Assembly (NCBI GenBank): GCA_016647705.1 | Contig: CM028328.1 | Coordinates: 42,787,429 to 42,851,428, forward strand | Direction: 5' to 3' | Length of the DNA stretch: 64,000 nt | From: Eucommia ulmoides | Lineage: Eukaryota; Streptophyta; Magnoliopsida; Garryales; Eucommiaceae | Shown: piece by piece, positions 12,088-23,999 of the stretch | Numbering within the stretch: position 1 is the stretch's first letter | Layout: every line of letters starts with the position of its first letter | Translations under genes and position numbers: made by a program | The notes under the pieces: model-generated | The model's input: the letters and a program-made list of their open reading frames with translations, nothing else | What the model was told of the DNA's origin: nothing | Databases searched by the model: none

Positions 12088-14230
12088 TGGGGTTGTCAAT
12101 TTCGGATATGCTGGCGAAATTACTATAAATTCAAGGTTTGTCAACCCTGGGTTTATTTAAAAATTTTGTCAAAACCCCGGGTTCATGGATTCAATCGGCG
12201 GCTCAATTGAGGCCTTCTTCCGCAGCCATGACTCATTTGCCTATTTTTGCTGCTTGGAGTAATATGCCATCAATGGCTAATGGATTTTCCCCATTTCTTT
12301 TTGTTGCATGTAAAGTTTTGGAGGTGGAAAAGGAAAAAAAAAGAAAAATGAATATGGCTTTGGAGGTGGAAAAGGAAGGTGTGGGAAATAATTGTGATTC
12401 AAATAATAATTTTACCCAAAAGGAAAATAGATACGATATAAATTAATTAAATTAAAATTTTTTGACTTGCAAAAAATTTGATGAAACTAATTTTAATTTA
12501 TGGTTATTTATTTATTATTTTATGTTATATTGATAAATATTAATATGATTTTTTTATTTATTATTTATATAATTTCTAATAATATATTTATTTTCAAAAT
12601 TTATAAAATATCATTATTTACTAAATTTTATGCATTTACTCTCGGATATTGTTAACAAAGTAATCAAATGATACCGATGTGTTTATTACTTTAATATTAT
12701 GAATTTATTATAATTTTTTTTACATTGTGCGAGTCTAAAACTTGTAAGAAACTAAAATTGGAAGACCACACTTAGAATGAATAAGAGCTCACAAAACAAT
12801 TTCTCTTAATTCTCCTTAATATCGTTTTTTTTTTTTTTTAATATTTTATTTTATTTTAAAAAATTAAAAAATTATTTACCATTAATATAGTTATTTTAAT
12901 GAATTTAATTGTTATTTATTACTATCATAGTGGGTTGAATGCATTTTAATTTTTTTATATATTTAAAATAGTCAGAATTCCCATTTAAATAATAGATAAT
13001 TTTTTACAATGAATAACAAAAAACTATAATGACTCACTTACAAGAATTTTTATTAAAAAAAATACTCTCTTTTTTTTTCCGAAATTTTAAATTCTTTGTT
13101 TATCATATAAGTGTTGATAGAAGTAATTAAAAAATAATTTCACTTTTATGCAACCAATTTCATATACAAATCGAGCTTTAAAATGATAAAAATAATAAGA
13201 TTTAAAAATAACAATTAGAAAATCTACAAGCCCATTATTTTTTAATTTGAGTGAAACTATTATTAAATAAAATCTTATATAAATACTTCAGTAAACAATT
13301 AAAACGATAATAAGGCCAAAAATCTACAAGCCCATTGTATTGAAATCTAAAAATGTATTACAATTAGCAACATTATTTAATTCTCAAAATATTTTTAAAA
13401 TTCAAAAAATTCTGAACATAATAAAGTTTATTTTCCTCCCAAATTTGTGTGGAAAAAAAATTACTTGAAAATTATGTATTTTTCTTTCCATTTTGTATTC
13501 ATTCCAAACAAGTTTAAGTTGTTGTTTTTTTGGCATATGTTTTTTTATCCAATCGAACGTACCCTAAATGCAATTTCTCAATTTGTAAACATGACCCAAA
13601 ATTCATAATTCATTAAAATTAAAAAAAAAATTTAAAAAGTTTGCGTTAATTTGTTTCATGGAGATAAAATGGGCCCCACCCTTGTCTCCAATAATTAATT
13701 CCCATTTTTCCATCCACTAATCCTACACCTTCCTTTTTCCACCTCCAAAACCGTATTCATTTTTTTTTTCCCTTCTTTGTTCATGCAAAACTTAACATGC
13801 AACAAAAAGAAACAGGGAAAACCCATTAACCATTTATGGTATATCACTCCAAGCAGCAAAAATAGGCAAATGAGCCATGGCTATGGTAGAAGGCCTTAGC
13901 TGAGCCACCGACTGAATCCATGAACTTTATAGCAATTTTGTCAAAATCCGGGGTTAACAACTTCGGGTTTATAGTAATTTGGCCAGCATACAACCCCGGG
14001 TTTATATATATAAAAAAAAAAAAAAAAAATTACTTTTGGAGCTGTATACCCGAGGTTGTCAACCCCTGGTGTAGGGAATATTTTTTTGCCATATACCCGG
14101 GATTGGTAACCCCGGGTTTAAATACTCGGGGTTACCAACCCAAGTTATGTTTGTTTCGTAAAAAAGTTGAAAAAACTCATTTTTCAGTAATTAAGTATTA
14201 AAAAAATATAATTTTTATGTAAACAACTTT
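11818..14230. mobile_element. Fold-back MULE with ~590-bp terminal inverted repeats
   Basis: The left arm (11818 to about 12410) reappears inverted at about 13650-14230: GTTGTTTACATAAAAATTATA begins one arm and its complement ends the other. Inner landmarks also pair up (GCAGCCATGACTCATTTGCC against a diverged complement; TTTGGAGGTGGAAAAGGAAG against its complement). The flanking 9-mers CAAAATTAG (11809-11817) and CAAAACTAG (14231-14239) differ at one base, which fits a Mutator-type duplication. Both arms carry CCCGGGGTT..AACCCCGGG palindromes and a (TA)n tract (about 12050-12082 on the left). The AT-rich interior contains a piece of another repeat (12985-13440) and no transposase. Confidence 0.8.
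12985..13440 (+). repeat. Piece of the terminal repeat family of the 38.5-48.5 kb element
   Basis: It is collinear with 47890-48390 on the same strand and with 41560-41960 inverted. Shared words include CATATAAGTGTTGATAGAAG, AAAAATAACAATTAGAAAAT and GAGTGAAACTATTATTAA. It lies in the interior of the fold-back MULE. Confidence 0.65.
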
Positions 14231-14247
14231 CAAAACTAGTATGCAAT

Positions 14248-14535
14248 TGGGGCACCAGAAAGTGAATCGCATTGCGTGTCGGCAGGGGATTACTATACTT
14301 CTACGAGCAATGCAACCCCAAAATCATCCACCGCAATGTGAAGGCCGCCAACATATTACTTGACGACTACTGCGAGGCAGTTGTCAATGATTTTGGCCTA
14401 ACAAAGCTCTTGGATCACCGGGAATTGCACGTAACCACTAACGTGAGGGCCACCGTCTGACATATAGCGCTGGAGTATCTGTCGACTAGACAGACATCAG
14501 AGAAGATAGAAAACTCCGAATTTGGGATCGCGGCC
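14248..14535 (+). pseudogene. NIK-type LRR receptor kinase, kinase-domain fragment
   Basis: The frame reads WGTRK, then [64 protein letters not shown] and HIALEYLSTRQTSEKI. This matches the catalytic-loop to activation-segment stretch of NSP-interacting-kinase-like LRR-RLKs (canonical [52 protein letters not shown]). It is clearly dead: the catalytic Asp of HRD is Asn, APE is ALE, and there are in-frame stops after RK and after the TV of the activation segment. Only about 95 codons remain, with no extracellular LRR, transmembrane part or C-lobe. It begins about 10 bp after the MULE target duplication and stops at the GC-rich core of a truncated MITE, so both ends are transposon junctions. Confidence 0.85.
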
Positions 14536-14805
14536 AGAGGTGGCCGGCGACGGTGGCCGGCGGCGGGTGGTGGTGATCGGCCGGCGGATGAAGACAGAAG
14601 TTGAGAACTTTGGATTGAGTTTTTTGGGTAAAAAAAAAAAAATAACTTTTTTATGTTTCTGATTTCTTTAAGATTTTGAGAATCAATTCTTATTTTTTTT
14701 GTTAGGTTGGGTTGAGTTTTGTGTTAACTAAACGCGTTCTCAAAAATTAAACCCAAAATTTTGAGTTTGGTTGGAATGGAATGGAAACACTAACCAAACG
14801 GGCAG
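14536..14805 (-). mobile_element. Truncated PIF/Harbinger-type MITE
   Basis: In reverse complement it matches the left half of the complete element at 33942-34461: terminal CCGTTTGGTTAGTGTTTCCA, then the AACCCAACC and ACCAGAAACATAAAAAAG-like stretch, then the core CCGGCCGATCACCACCACCC. It stops inside the GC-rich core where the kinase fragment begins. The outer flank is TAA, the usual Harbinger target. Confidence 0.7.
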
Positions 14806-14829
14806 TAAATCAACCAGCCCTACCCATTC

Positions 14830-15187
14830 TCCATTCTATTGTTCATATTTTCATCCACAGCCACAAACCTACCGCTCTCCATTCTACTGTACATTTTTCA
14901 ATCCACCGCCGTTCCGATATCCGAATCCCGGTGATCAATCTCGCGGGAGTCAAAGCTGCTAAATGGAGGGATGAAATAATCGACGAAGTCAGGCGAGCAG
15001 CGGAGGATTGGGGATTTTTTCAGGTGGTGAATCACGGAATCGCTGTCGGGGTGTTGGAGGAGATAATCGCCGGGATCCGGAGCTTTCACGAGCAAGATCC
15101 CAGAGTGAAGAAGTTTTACTCGAGGGATCAGACGAAGAGAGTGAGATTAGAAAGCAATATCGATTTTGCAGAGATCGAGATCGGCTA
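14830..15187 (+). pseudogene. 2-oxoglutarate/Fe(II) dioxygenase (ACC-oxidase homologue type), N-terminal fragment
   Basis: The frame carries IPVINLAGVKAAKWRDEIID, EVRRAAEDWGFFQVVNHGIA, VGVLEEIIAGIRSFHEQDPR and VKKFYSRD, the start of the DIOX_N domain of ACC-oxidase-homologue dioxygenases. These enzymes oxidise specialised metabolites in the cytosol using 2-oxoglutarate and Fe(II). The family continues with a FNSNFDLY-like stretch and an ANWRD segment; here the frame degrades to RVRLESNIDFAEIEIG and stops at about 15187. No Fe-binding HxD...H domain is visible downstream. The upstream part (to about residue 25) is poorly matched and abuts a MITE end at 14805. It could be exon 1 of a gene whose other exons are lost; nothing in 15190-16200 looks like exon 2. 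Confidence 0.8.
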
Positions 15188-15189
15188 AT

Positions 15190-16299
<1,110 letters not shown>

Positions 16300-16829
16300 A
16301 AAAAATATTTATTTGAACAAATTAAAGTTTCAGTTTTTTATTTACAATGTTTTTTATAAGGACCTTTAACTCATTTTTTTTAATCAGTCCCTCTAATTTC
16401 TAATAGTTATTTTAAGTGGGATACACTGCACTTTGTCCTGCTCGTTTATTTTGAAAAATATGAGGTCTAAAGTGTAAAATGGGTCAAATTTTAAACTGAG
16501 GTCTAGAGAGACGAATTTTCGCCGTGGATTACGGTTTAATATTAAAAAAAAAAAAAAAAAAAACTTGAAAAATCATCAAAAACATCAATTCAATCGAACT
16601 TCGGTATAAACAAAAGTTTTGGGTCAATTTAGAGATTTCTAAAAGTTAGTTGGGGACTAAAATGACAAAATTAAAAATGAACATCACTTCCAATATGTTT
16701 AATTTCAATTTCTACCTTTAATTTGAAGAAATTACATCAATTACAATTACTTTACGTTTTGATCCCTAGAATTTTCGTTTTCATCGATTTTGTCAAATTG
16801 ACAGGCAAAAATAGTTTAATTTCATGTTT

Positions 16830-17680
16830 AAAGGTTTAATTACAAAGCCTTAATTAGGCAAATTGGTGCCCAAAACACCAAATTTACTAAAAGCACACCC
16901 TCCAAACTTAGGAGAAAGCATATGGGCCAATTGGGAGCTTTCCAAAAATGTTGTCATAAATGTCGAGTATTAATTGAGAATCTTTTGGAAAGATTTTACT
17001 CCAAACTATAAATAGAATATCACCATTATCTAGAGAATATCATCATTACCCCCTAAATTACTAGCCCCCCATCAATTAAGTAGCATTTAATGGTCATTTA
17101 ACAATTAAATGCAGTCTATTAAGCTTGCCATTCATGAATGCGCAGGAAAGGTTTTGCCTATAAAAGGTGGTCATTTTTCTTAAGGGCACACTGATCATAT
17201 GCACACACACTCTCTCTAAGCTCAAAAAAGTCTTTGAGTTTCCTTAATTCTTAAGTTTTTCACCTTTTAAACACCTCCAAAAATCTTCCAAAAATCCGTA
17301 AAAAAGGCAATATTGACACTCTTTTACAAAGAGTTCAAGAAACCTCACAAGAACAACCTAGCAAATAAGAAGAAGAAGAGAGGATGAGAAAATGGTAACA
17401 TTACTTAGGGAAATACCACTTTCCTAAGTTAGGTAAGTTTTTTTTAAACCTCTCTTTTGTTTGTTTGTATTTTCTTTAGGTTGTTTGTACATATTGTCTT
17501 TGTCTTGCGTTAAGAACAATAAGAAGCTTTTCATGTGCATAACATCTTTTTCTTTTGTCAAGAAATATAAGAAACCAAACTCAAAGAACCTAAAATAAAC
17601 CGACTAACTACTGATAATGGACTGCTAACTACTGACTACTGACTACTAACTACTGATTATTTACTTTTCTTGTTATGCGC
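16830..17680 (+). mobile_element. Possible LTR fragment with promoter-like block
   Basis: A TATA-like CCTATAAAAGGTGG at about 17158 is followed within 50 bp by GCACACTGATCATATGCACA and CACACTCTCTCTAAGCTC, then CA-rich leader-like text and AAGAAGAAGAGAGG. This layout (TATA box, short leader, CT-rich stretch) is common in plant LTRs, but I found neither TG...CA ends nor a second copy. It could instead be the promoter of a lost gene. A short CTACTGACTACTAACTACTG array lies at about 17607-17660. Confidence 0.3.
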
Positions 17681-17683
17681 CTT

Positions 17684-17845
17684 TCCGCGCTAGCCTAGAT
17701 CATGATCTGGCACTAAGTCTCAAGTCATGGACTGACACTTTTTTTTTCTTTTTTTAGCCTAGATCATGGATTATCCCTACGTCTCAGGTTATGGACTGAC
17801 ACCCCTGTATATATGCAAGCCTAGATCATGGACTGATCGCGTCAC
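17684..17845 (+). repeat. Three diverged ~75-bp tandem units
   Basis: Units begin AGCCTAGATCATGGA and end CTCAGGTTATGGACTGACAC; a T-tract separates the first two. Confidence 0.7.
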
Positions 17846-19164
17846 ATTTGATGCAATTTAATACTGTCAATTTAAGTTTTTTAATCTTTTAAATTAATTA
17901 AATTAGTATAATTGATTTGTTTAATTTGTTTTTGTTGATTTTAAGAATCAAAGTAAAAAGGCTATTTTTGAAGCAATATAGAGGAAATAAAGGTCACGAC
18001 CTGCGAAATGAACCAGGCCCGACCCTCGAATCTAGCCCGGTCCAACAGGCAAGTGCATGCCCATATTGGGAGCCTGCCAATGTAGCTGACCAACGACCTA
18101 GGCTATTTTTGGCCCAGTATCCATAAACGAAACCATTACAAAAGATGAATGGGCAATTAAGCTCATTCATTAATTGGAGGTCAAAGGGGTAAAAAAAGGA
18201 AAAATGATTCAAGAAAACAAATGATATCATTCAATTTGTGTTGTCATTCTATTTGGTTTTAAATGATTTTTAATGCCCTAGGTTTTTAGATAGCTGGATA
18301 ATTAATTTTTTAAGCCCTTTATTTATTTTCCTTTTTGGACCAGAGGAGGGTCATTATTCATTGAGGCTTGTTTGGTTATTTAGAGGGTCGGCTTCAAACA
18401 GTAGAGGTGTTTTTTTTCTTTTTCTGGGGACCAAAAGCAACAGTGGCCTCTCTCTCTCCTTTTCATCTCCTAAATTTTATATTTTTTGGGCTCCTAAATT
18501 TGATTTGGAAGGCTCATCAATGGAGAAAATGATGATTTATGCAGAGGAATATCACTCCATGAGAGGCTAAGTTCTTCAATCGGGTTAGGGTTGTATTTCT
18601 TCTTAAAATTATCTATGTAATTTTGTTCCTATTCCAATTATAAGTTATTCTTATGTGTGTAAGGTTGTAAAACAAGGATTGTGGTCTTAAAAATTTCTTT
18701 TGAATAGTTTATATTCTAAATGTTGTTATAAAGATTTAAATATGAATTTATTCGTATCTCTAATGTTAGATCTAATACATGTGGTTTAGATCCAACAGTT
18801 TTATATTTAGTTTTAGTGGTATCGATATGACTTAATTGGATAAATTATATTGAACGATTGATTTACCTTAGATTAGTTAATGTAGGAATTGAATTGTGGA
18901 GATAATTTATCTCAATTAAGTAGTTGATTTATCTTTTGCGGTAATATTGACTTGTAGTTAATATTACTTGATTACACACCGAATGAAAGAAATAAGAATA
19001 AAATTTACAAGATAAATTTGATGAATTTATGCATATCCCTAACCTAAACCTTTATATATATATATATACTAGCATATAACCCGTGCCTGAAGGCACGGGT
19101 GTAAAAGAAATTGAACCTATATTTTTTTTATAGATATAATCTTCTATGTTTACACAACATTCTA

Positions 19165-19350
19165 ATGGCGAAAGAAACAGAGGAGCTCGGAGGTCCAACA
19201 ATGACGAATGCGGAGTCAGTGATGGAAGAGAAGATTCACCAGTGCCCTATTTGTTTCTGTCTTTTTTTCTCCGGTCAAGCACTTAACAGCCATAAAAGAA
19301 CACATGGAATTGCTTCATTGACATACTCTTCCTCCTGCTACTACTACTAA
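19165..19350 (+). pseudogene. C2H2 zinc-finger fragment (ZAT-like, one finger)
   Basis: The 61-codon frame contains [20 protein letters not shown] followed by NSHKRTH, an intact C-x2-C-x12-H-x3-H finger. Plant EAR/ZAT transcription factors have CPICF.VFSSGQALGGHKRSH as their second finger. Here the signature QALGGH is QALNSH, which removes the two glycines usually needed for DNA contact. It lacks the first finger and the EAR motif, and ends in a run of tyrosines. Its position 66 bp inside the Helitron 3' hairpin suggests a captured exon piece, not a working gene. It could be transcribed with the element, but the sequence does not show that. Confidence 0.7.
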
Positions 19351-20084
19351 AGTAAATCATCTTCACTTTCATCACCATTTTTATCCTCAAAATACTTTCG
19401 AAGAACCCATAATAAAAATAAAATAAAATTTACCCATATAATATAGCACGTGCCAAAATCCGTCCAAATTAACACTACTATTTGATAAAAGGGTTACATA
19501 AAAAATCGGCAACAAAAAAAAGGATGACATTGAAAATAAAATAAAATTGCAGGGCTACATAAAAAACAAATAGCAAATAGGAGGATAAAAAATATATAAT
19601 TTGTCCAATCAATAAAAAATTCAAAATTAAATTATTATTTCATTTTTAATCATGTTTATTAGAATTTATGAAAACATTAAAATTCAATTTCTTAATAGAT
19701 CAAAAAACTAAGAAATGAAATCAAATCTATGAATATATTTGTTAGGAAAATCAAAGAAAAAATGAGAGATTAACAGAAATGAAACACTAATAAATAAAAG
19801 TACTCTAATTGCCATTGCGTTTGAAAATACTGCAAGCTGTGGTAGACCATGGTGGAGCGACTGAAGTGATCTTTGCACCATAGTACATAAAATGGAGATG
19901 GCTTTTTCTTCTCCGTGTTGTATTTGTTTTCTTGCACTTTTTCCCCAAAAGTTGAATATTGGCAAATTCTGGAAAAGAATTGAAACATTTTTTAATTTTC
20001 TTCCTGGATTTTTATTTTTCGCCTCAATTTTTTATTTTTATTTTGTTGAAAACACAAACAAAAAAAGGGACGTAGAAACAGTAA

Positions 20085-20232
20085 GGCGGCATTTGTTTAG
20101 TGTTTCTATTCCCAAAAAAGGTAAGAACAAAAACAGAAATATGGGAACGAAAAATATGTTCTTGTCTTTTACCCAATTCTTAAGAATAGAACAAAAACTA
20201 AAATTTGGGAACAAATAAAAACACTAATCGAG
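20085..20232. mobile_element. 148-bp PIF/Harbinger-like MITE
   Basis: The ends GGCGGCATTTGTTTAGTGTT and, inverted, CTCGATTAGTGTTTTTATTT pair. The flanking triplets are TAA and TAG. The interior repeats CAGAAATATGGGAAC-type words shared with the copies at 51432-51604 and 52591-52793. Confidence 0.65.
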
Positions 20233-20236
20233 TAGA

Positions 20237-20323
20237 CTGACCCAAGTACTTGGCGGCAGCTTTCGCCAAAGCTCCACCGGAATCAGCAACAGGGATGGCA
20301 ACCATCATTAACTTGCTTGCATC
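20237..20323 (-). pseudogene. Captured exon piece, unidentified protein
   Basis: On the minus strand a TTTTAG acceptor at 20324 is followed by an open frame DASKLMMVAIPVADSGGALA and KAAAKYLGQS. The GC content and lack of stops contrast with the flanks. A 148-bp MITE interrupts it right after this stretch. I cannot name the family. A second coding-like strip on the same strand (about 20590-20640, PTVDARVNLKTF) may be another exon of the same captured gene. Confidence 0.4.
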
Positions 20324-21351
20324 CTAAAATTCCAAAACCAAAGAAAAAATTAATCACATAAAAAAATGAAAAACAAATGATTAAGAGGTTGGAGCTTGGT
20401 TTAAATATGAACAAATTCATGTGGCAAATATGAACAAATTCAATATCTAAAATCTAATTTGATGGCAGTGGTGATGAGACTGCTTTATTTTTCCATTCCA
20501 ATTTCAATATTTGAAACCCTAAACGTTCAGATCTAAAACTCAAATTCGAAAATTTTTAAAAAAATAAAATCGTAAGGCAGAGAGCATGCCTGAAGGTTTT
20601 GAGGTTGACGCGAGCATCAACAGTAGGTTTTAGATCAAATTACATATGGAATATGGTCCTCATGAGCAAGCCAATGCAAATTCTTTGAATTTCTCATGGC
20701 GATGGAAAGAGAGAGCGATCACTGTGCATTCAAGAAATTAGGAAAGGAATAAGGAATTCTAATGACACAAAAAAAAAAAAAAAAAAAAAAACAGGGTAAA
20801 AAAAAAATTAAAAAATTTGAGCGAATCCCTCAACTGCAATGAAAAAGGAATGAAAAAAGTTAATTAAGATGTTTAAAAATGAAAAAAGAAAACAATATTT
20901 ATTTATGGAAGTAATTAAAGTTTAATTCAAAGGTTAATTAATTAAATTAATTTTTTTAATTAAGGAAATGAGTTAATCATTTGTCCAAAATTGAGTTAAT
21001 TTCTTTATATTTGTCCTAGTCATCAAATTTATTTAGCCTCGTCAGCAATTTTGTTTGTCCTAGTCATATTTTTGGTCCTAGTCATAAGTTTATCCTAGTC
21101 AGCCAAAAAACCATCCTATTTTATATAATATATATATATATATATTATCTCAATTAATTAATTTTCTACTACTTATTATTAAAATTCAAATTCAAAACCA
21201 AACCCAAAATTATTCATTTCACATATGAAAAATAAGATAAAAGAATTAATAATTACAATCTAATCCCTATGGTTCGACACCCTTACCTAAGTCTCTATAC
21301 TATAATATATTTTGCGCTTAAATTGGGTATTAAATTTGAGCAATCAAATTT

Positions 21352-21369
21352 TGGCATTGTTGCCAGGGA
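21352..21369 (+). other. Athila primer-binding-site-like sequence
   Basis: TGGCATTGTTGCCAGGGA resembles TGGCGCCGTTGCCGGGGA, the PBS usual for Athila elements (tRNA-Asp). It marks the 5' LTR/internal border. Confidence 0.65.
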
Positions 21370-21679
21370 TGGATTGGCAACGTTAATTATTAATTTTTAT
21401 TTATTTTTCATCCATTAGGGTAAATCCATATTTTATTTCATTTTATTTTTCATTATTAGTGTGCGAACACTCTATCGTTACAGATTAGAATTTGGTAATC
21501 GGGTTAAATTCAATTATCATTACTACTTACGGACACCAAATTCCACATTCTAATTTACAAGTCTTGTTCTTTATTTTATTTTATTCTTTTTTATTTATTT
21601 ATTTTAGCTTATTGGATATTATCTCTTCAAAATTAAAAAAAAAAATGGTTTAGTATTTGACATTAAGGAAACCTATGTA

Positions 21680-22990
21680 TGAATAGTAGACAATCACGTA
21701 ATCATAAGGATACACTCTTAGACTCTATTCTAGATAACGTTCCTAGAAAATCGAGACCTAAATTTAATAATCCTATACTAGAACCAATTACTAAAGAAAC
21801 TAATATGGGAGATATACCAAAATCCCTGAAGGAATACTACACTCCTTCTACGTACGTATCCCCTTCATGTATCTGCTTACCAACTGTAGCGGATGAGAAT
21901 AATTTTGGAATGAGCACAGAAAACCCATATAAACATTTGGATGGATTTTTTGAACTTTGTACAACCTTTAGAATATCCAATTAAACTGACGATGCGGTTA
22001 GGTTAAGGTTATTCCCGTGTGTCCCTAAAAGATAAAGCTAAATATTGGATGCATTCTTTAGCCCCAACATCTATTGGAACTTGGGCTGGCATGCAAAAAG
22101 AATTCGTTAGGAAATATTACCCTATAGGAAAAACAAATCAAGTGAGAAGAGCTCTTACTACGTTCACCCAATCTTCGGGTGGGCAATTCCATGAAAGTTG
22201 GGAACAATAAAAAAAATTATTGCACCAATGTCCACACCATCAAGTCCCAAGATGGCAATTAGTGCAAAGCTTCTATGAAGAACTGTATGAGAGTAACCGC
22301 TAAATGGTGGATCCTTTATGTGGAGACACATTTCTAATGAAATCTGAAGATGAGGCATGGGAATTATTTGAAAACTTAAGTGAAAATTCACTACAACATG
22401 ATGCATTAGGGAGAAGAGATAAAGAAAAATTAATCTCACCAATAACCAACCAAAGAGCTGGGGTTAATGAAATAAATCAAAATGAGTTGTTAGCAAATCC
22501 CTCAAAAGCCCCAGGACAATTGATGAGTAATAATCAATCCACATTTCCTCAATCTCAAACCTTGAACCTTGTGCGTTGTGTCAAATTGTATCTCACCCGA
22601 TAACTTATTTTCATCTCAATTCTCAATATCCTAAATATGTGCAAGAGCAAGTTAATGTTGCTCAATCGATACTGAGAAATGAGAACAATCCGTATTCTAA
22701 CATCTACAACCCTGGGGGCGGAATCATCCTAATTTTTCGTGGCAACAATCAAATCAAGGCCCACCTATGAATCAACCCCCAAGGCAAAATTTTCAAAATC
22801 CATCCCAACAATACTCACAATCTCACCTATCTAACCAATATTCTCAATCTACTAGAGACCCGCAGATTGATGAATTGATATCTACAATAAATAATCAACA
22901 ACAAATGCTCCATTCTCAATCCCAATCTAGAGTAAAACTAAAAACTCAATTGGGTCAACTAGCTAATACATTGAATAAAAAGAAGGAAGG
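21680..22990 (+). pseudogene. Athila gag remnant
   Basis: Gag-family words are recognisable (SLKDKAKYWMHSLAPTSIGT, CPHH, WELFENLSEN), followed by a Gln/Ser/Asn-rich stretch. This is a broken part of the Athila fossil at 18560-28610; no intact frame spans it. Confidence 0.75.
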
Positions 22991-23029
22991 AAAATTGCCG
23001 AATTAACCGATAAATAACCCAAAGGGACA

Positions 23030-23990
23030 TTACATGACTGAGAGTGGTGGTGCCAATGAACACATTCAAACCATAACTACCCTTAGGATTAGGCGGATGA
23101 TAGACAATAAGGTGGGAAGTAAGTCAGATGAAGAATTAGAGGATGATAATAATAGGGATAAAGAGAAAGATAGTGAGAAAGTAGACTCACTGAGTGAGTC
23201 GGTAAGAGAAACTATTGAGGAGGATCATGTTTCCACCTCAATACCTACCCGAAGTGGTAAGGAACAGTCTAGGTCTCAGCCGGAGGCATCTTATATTCCT
23301 TTTGTCCCATTCCTGCAATGCTTAGACAAACCCTTACTAACAAACAAGAAATTCAAGAACATGGAAGAAATTCTAAAAACATTCAAGCAAGTAAAAATAA
23401 ATATTCCACTACTAGAGGCGATTAAGAAAGTACCAGTATATGCTAAGTTTCTAAAAGATTTATGCACACATTAAAGAAAAGTAAAAAATCATGTGCTTAA
23501 AAAAAGATTTCTTACCGAACATGTGAGCTCTATTCTGAAATATAACACACCACCTAAATTTAAGGATCCAGGCACACCTACTATTTCATGCATGATTGGT
23601 GATTATACCATTCATCGTGCACTCTTGGATTTAGGTGCGAGTGTTAATCGTTTGCCATTTTCGGTATATTAGAAACTTGGGCTAGGAATTTTGCAACTGA
23701 CATCAGTCACTCTTTAATTGGTTGATAGATCAGTGAAGAAACCTAGAGGGGTGATAGAAACTATCCTAGTTGGGGTAGACAATTTTTTCTTCCTTGTTGA
23801 CTTCATTGTGCTAGATATGGAGCCTGTAGCGAATATATCTCGATAAATCCCAGTTATCCTTGGGAGACCTCTTTTTGGCGAGAGCCAATGCATGCATTAA
23901 TTGTAGAACTGGGGTCATGGATGTATCATTGGGGAATATGAAAGTGCAATTAAATGTGTTTAATGCTTCACAAGCTCCTTCAGGGAGGCT
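23030..23990 (+). pseudogene. Athila acidic linker and aspartic protease remnant
   Basis: An acidic stretch precedes PPKFKDPGTPTISCMIGDYT, LLDLGASVNRLPFSVY and VILGRPL-type words, the usual order of an Athila retroviral-type aspartic protease. It is a decayed part of the same fossil. Confidence 0.65.
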
Positions 23991-23999
23991 GACTCAGAA

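Larger units (their letters stand above)
19069..21140 (-). mobile_element. Probable non-autonomous Helitron with captured gene pieces
   Basis: Read on the minus strand, the 3' end is a perfect 8-bp-stem hairpin CCCGTGCC-TTCA-GGCACGGG (19080-19099), then GTTATATG and CTAG (19069-19072), with T next in the host. This is the Helitron rule (hairpin near the end, CTRR, insertion between A and T). The 5' end is placed near the AT run at 21120-21140 because the Athila LTR text resumes there; a clean TC start is not visible. It carries a zinc-finger fragment, at least one spliced-exon-like piece and a 148-bp MITE. No Rep/helicase is seen. Confidence 0.6.

Noticed and set aside
17917-18230. Frames near 18.0 kb containing EPGPTLESSPVQQASACPYW and its antisense
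   Set aside because: No family resemblance, no start context, and the region is probable LTR debris.
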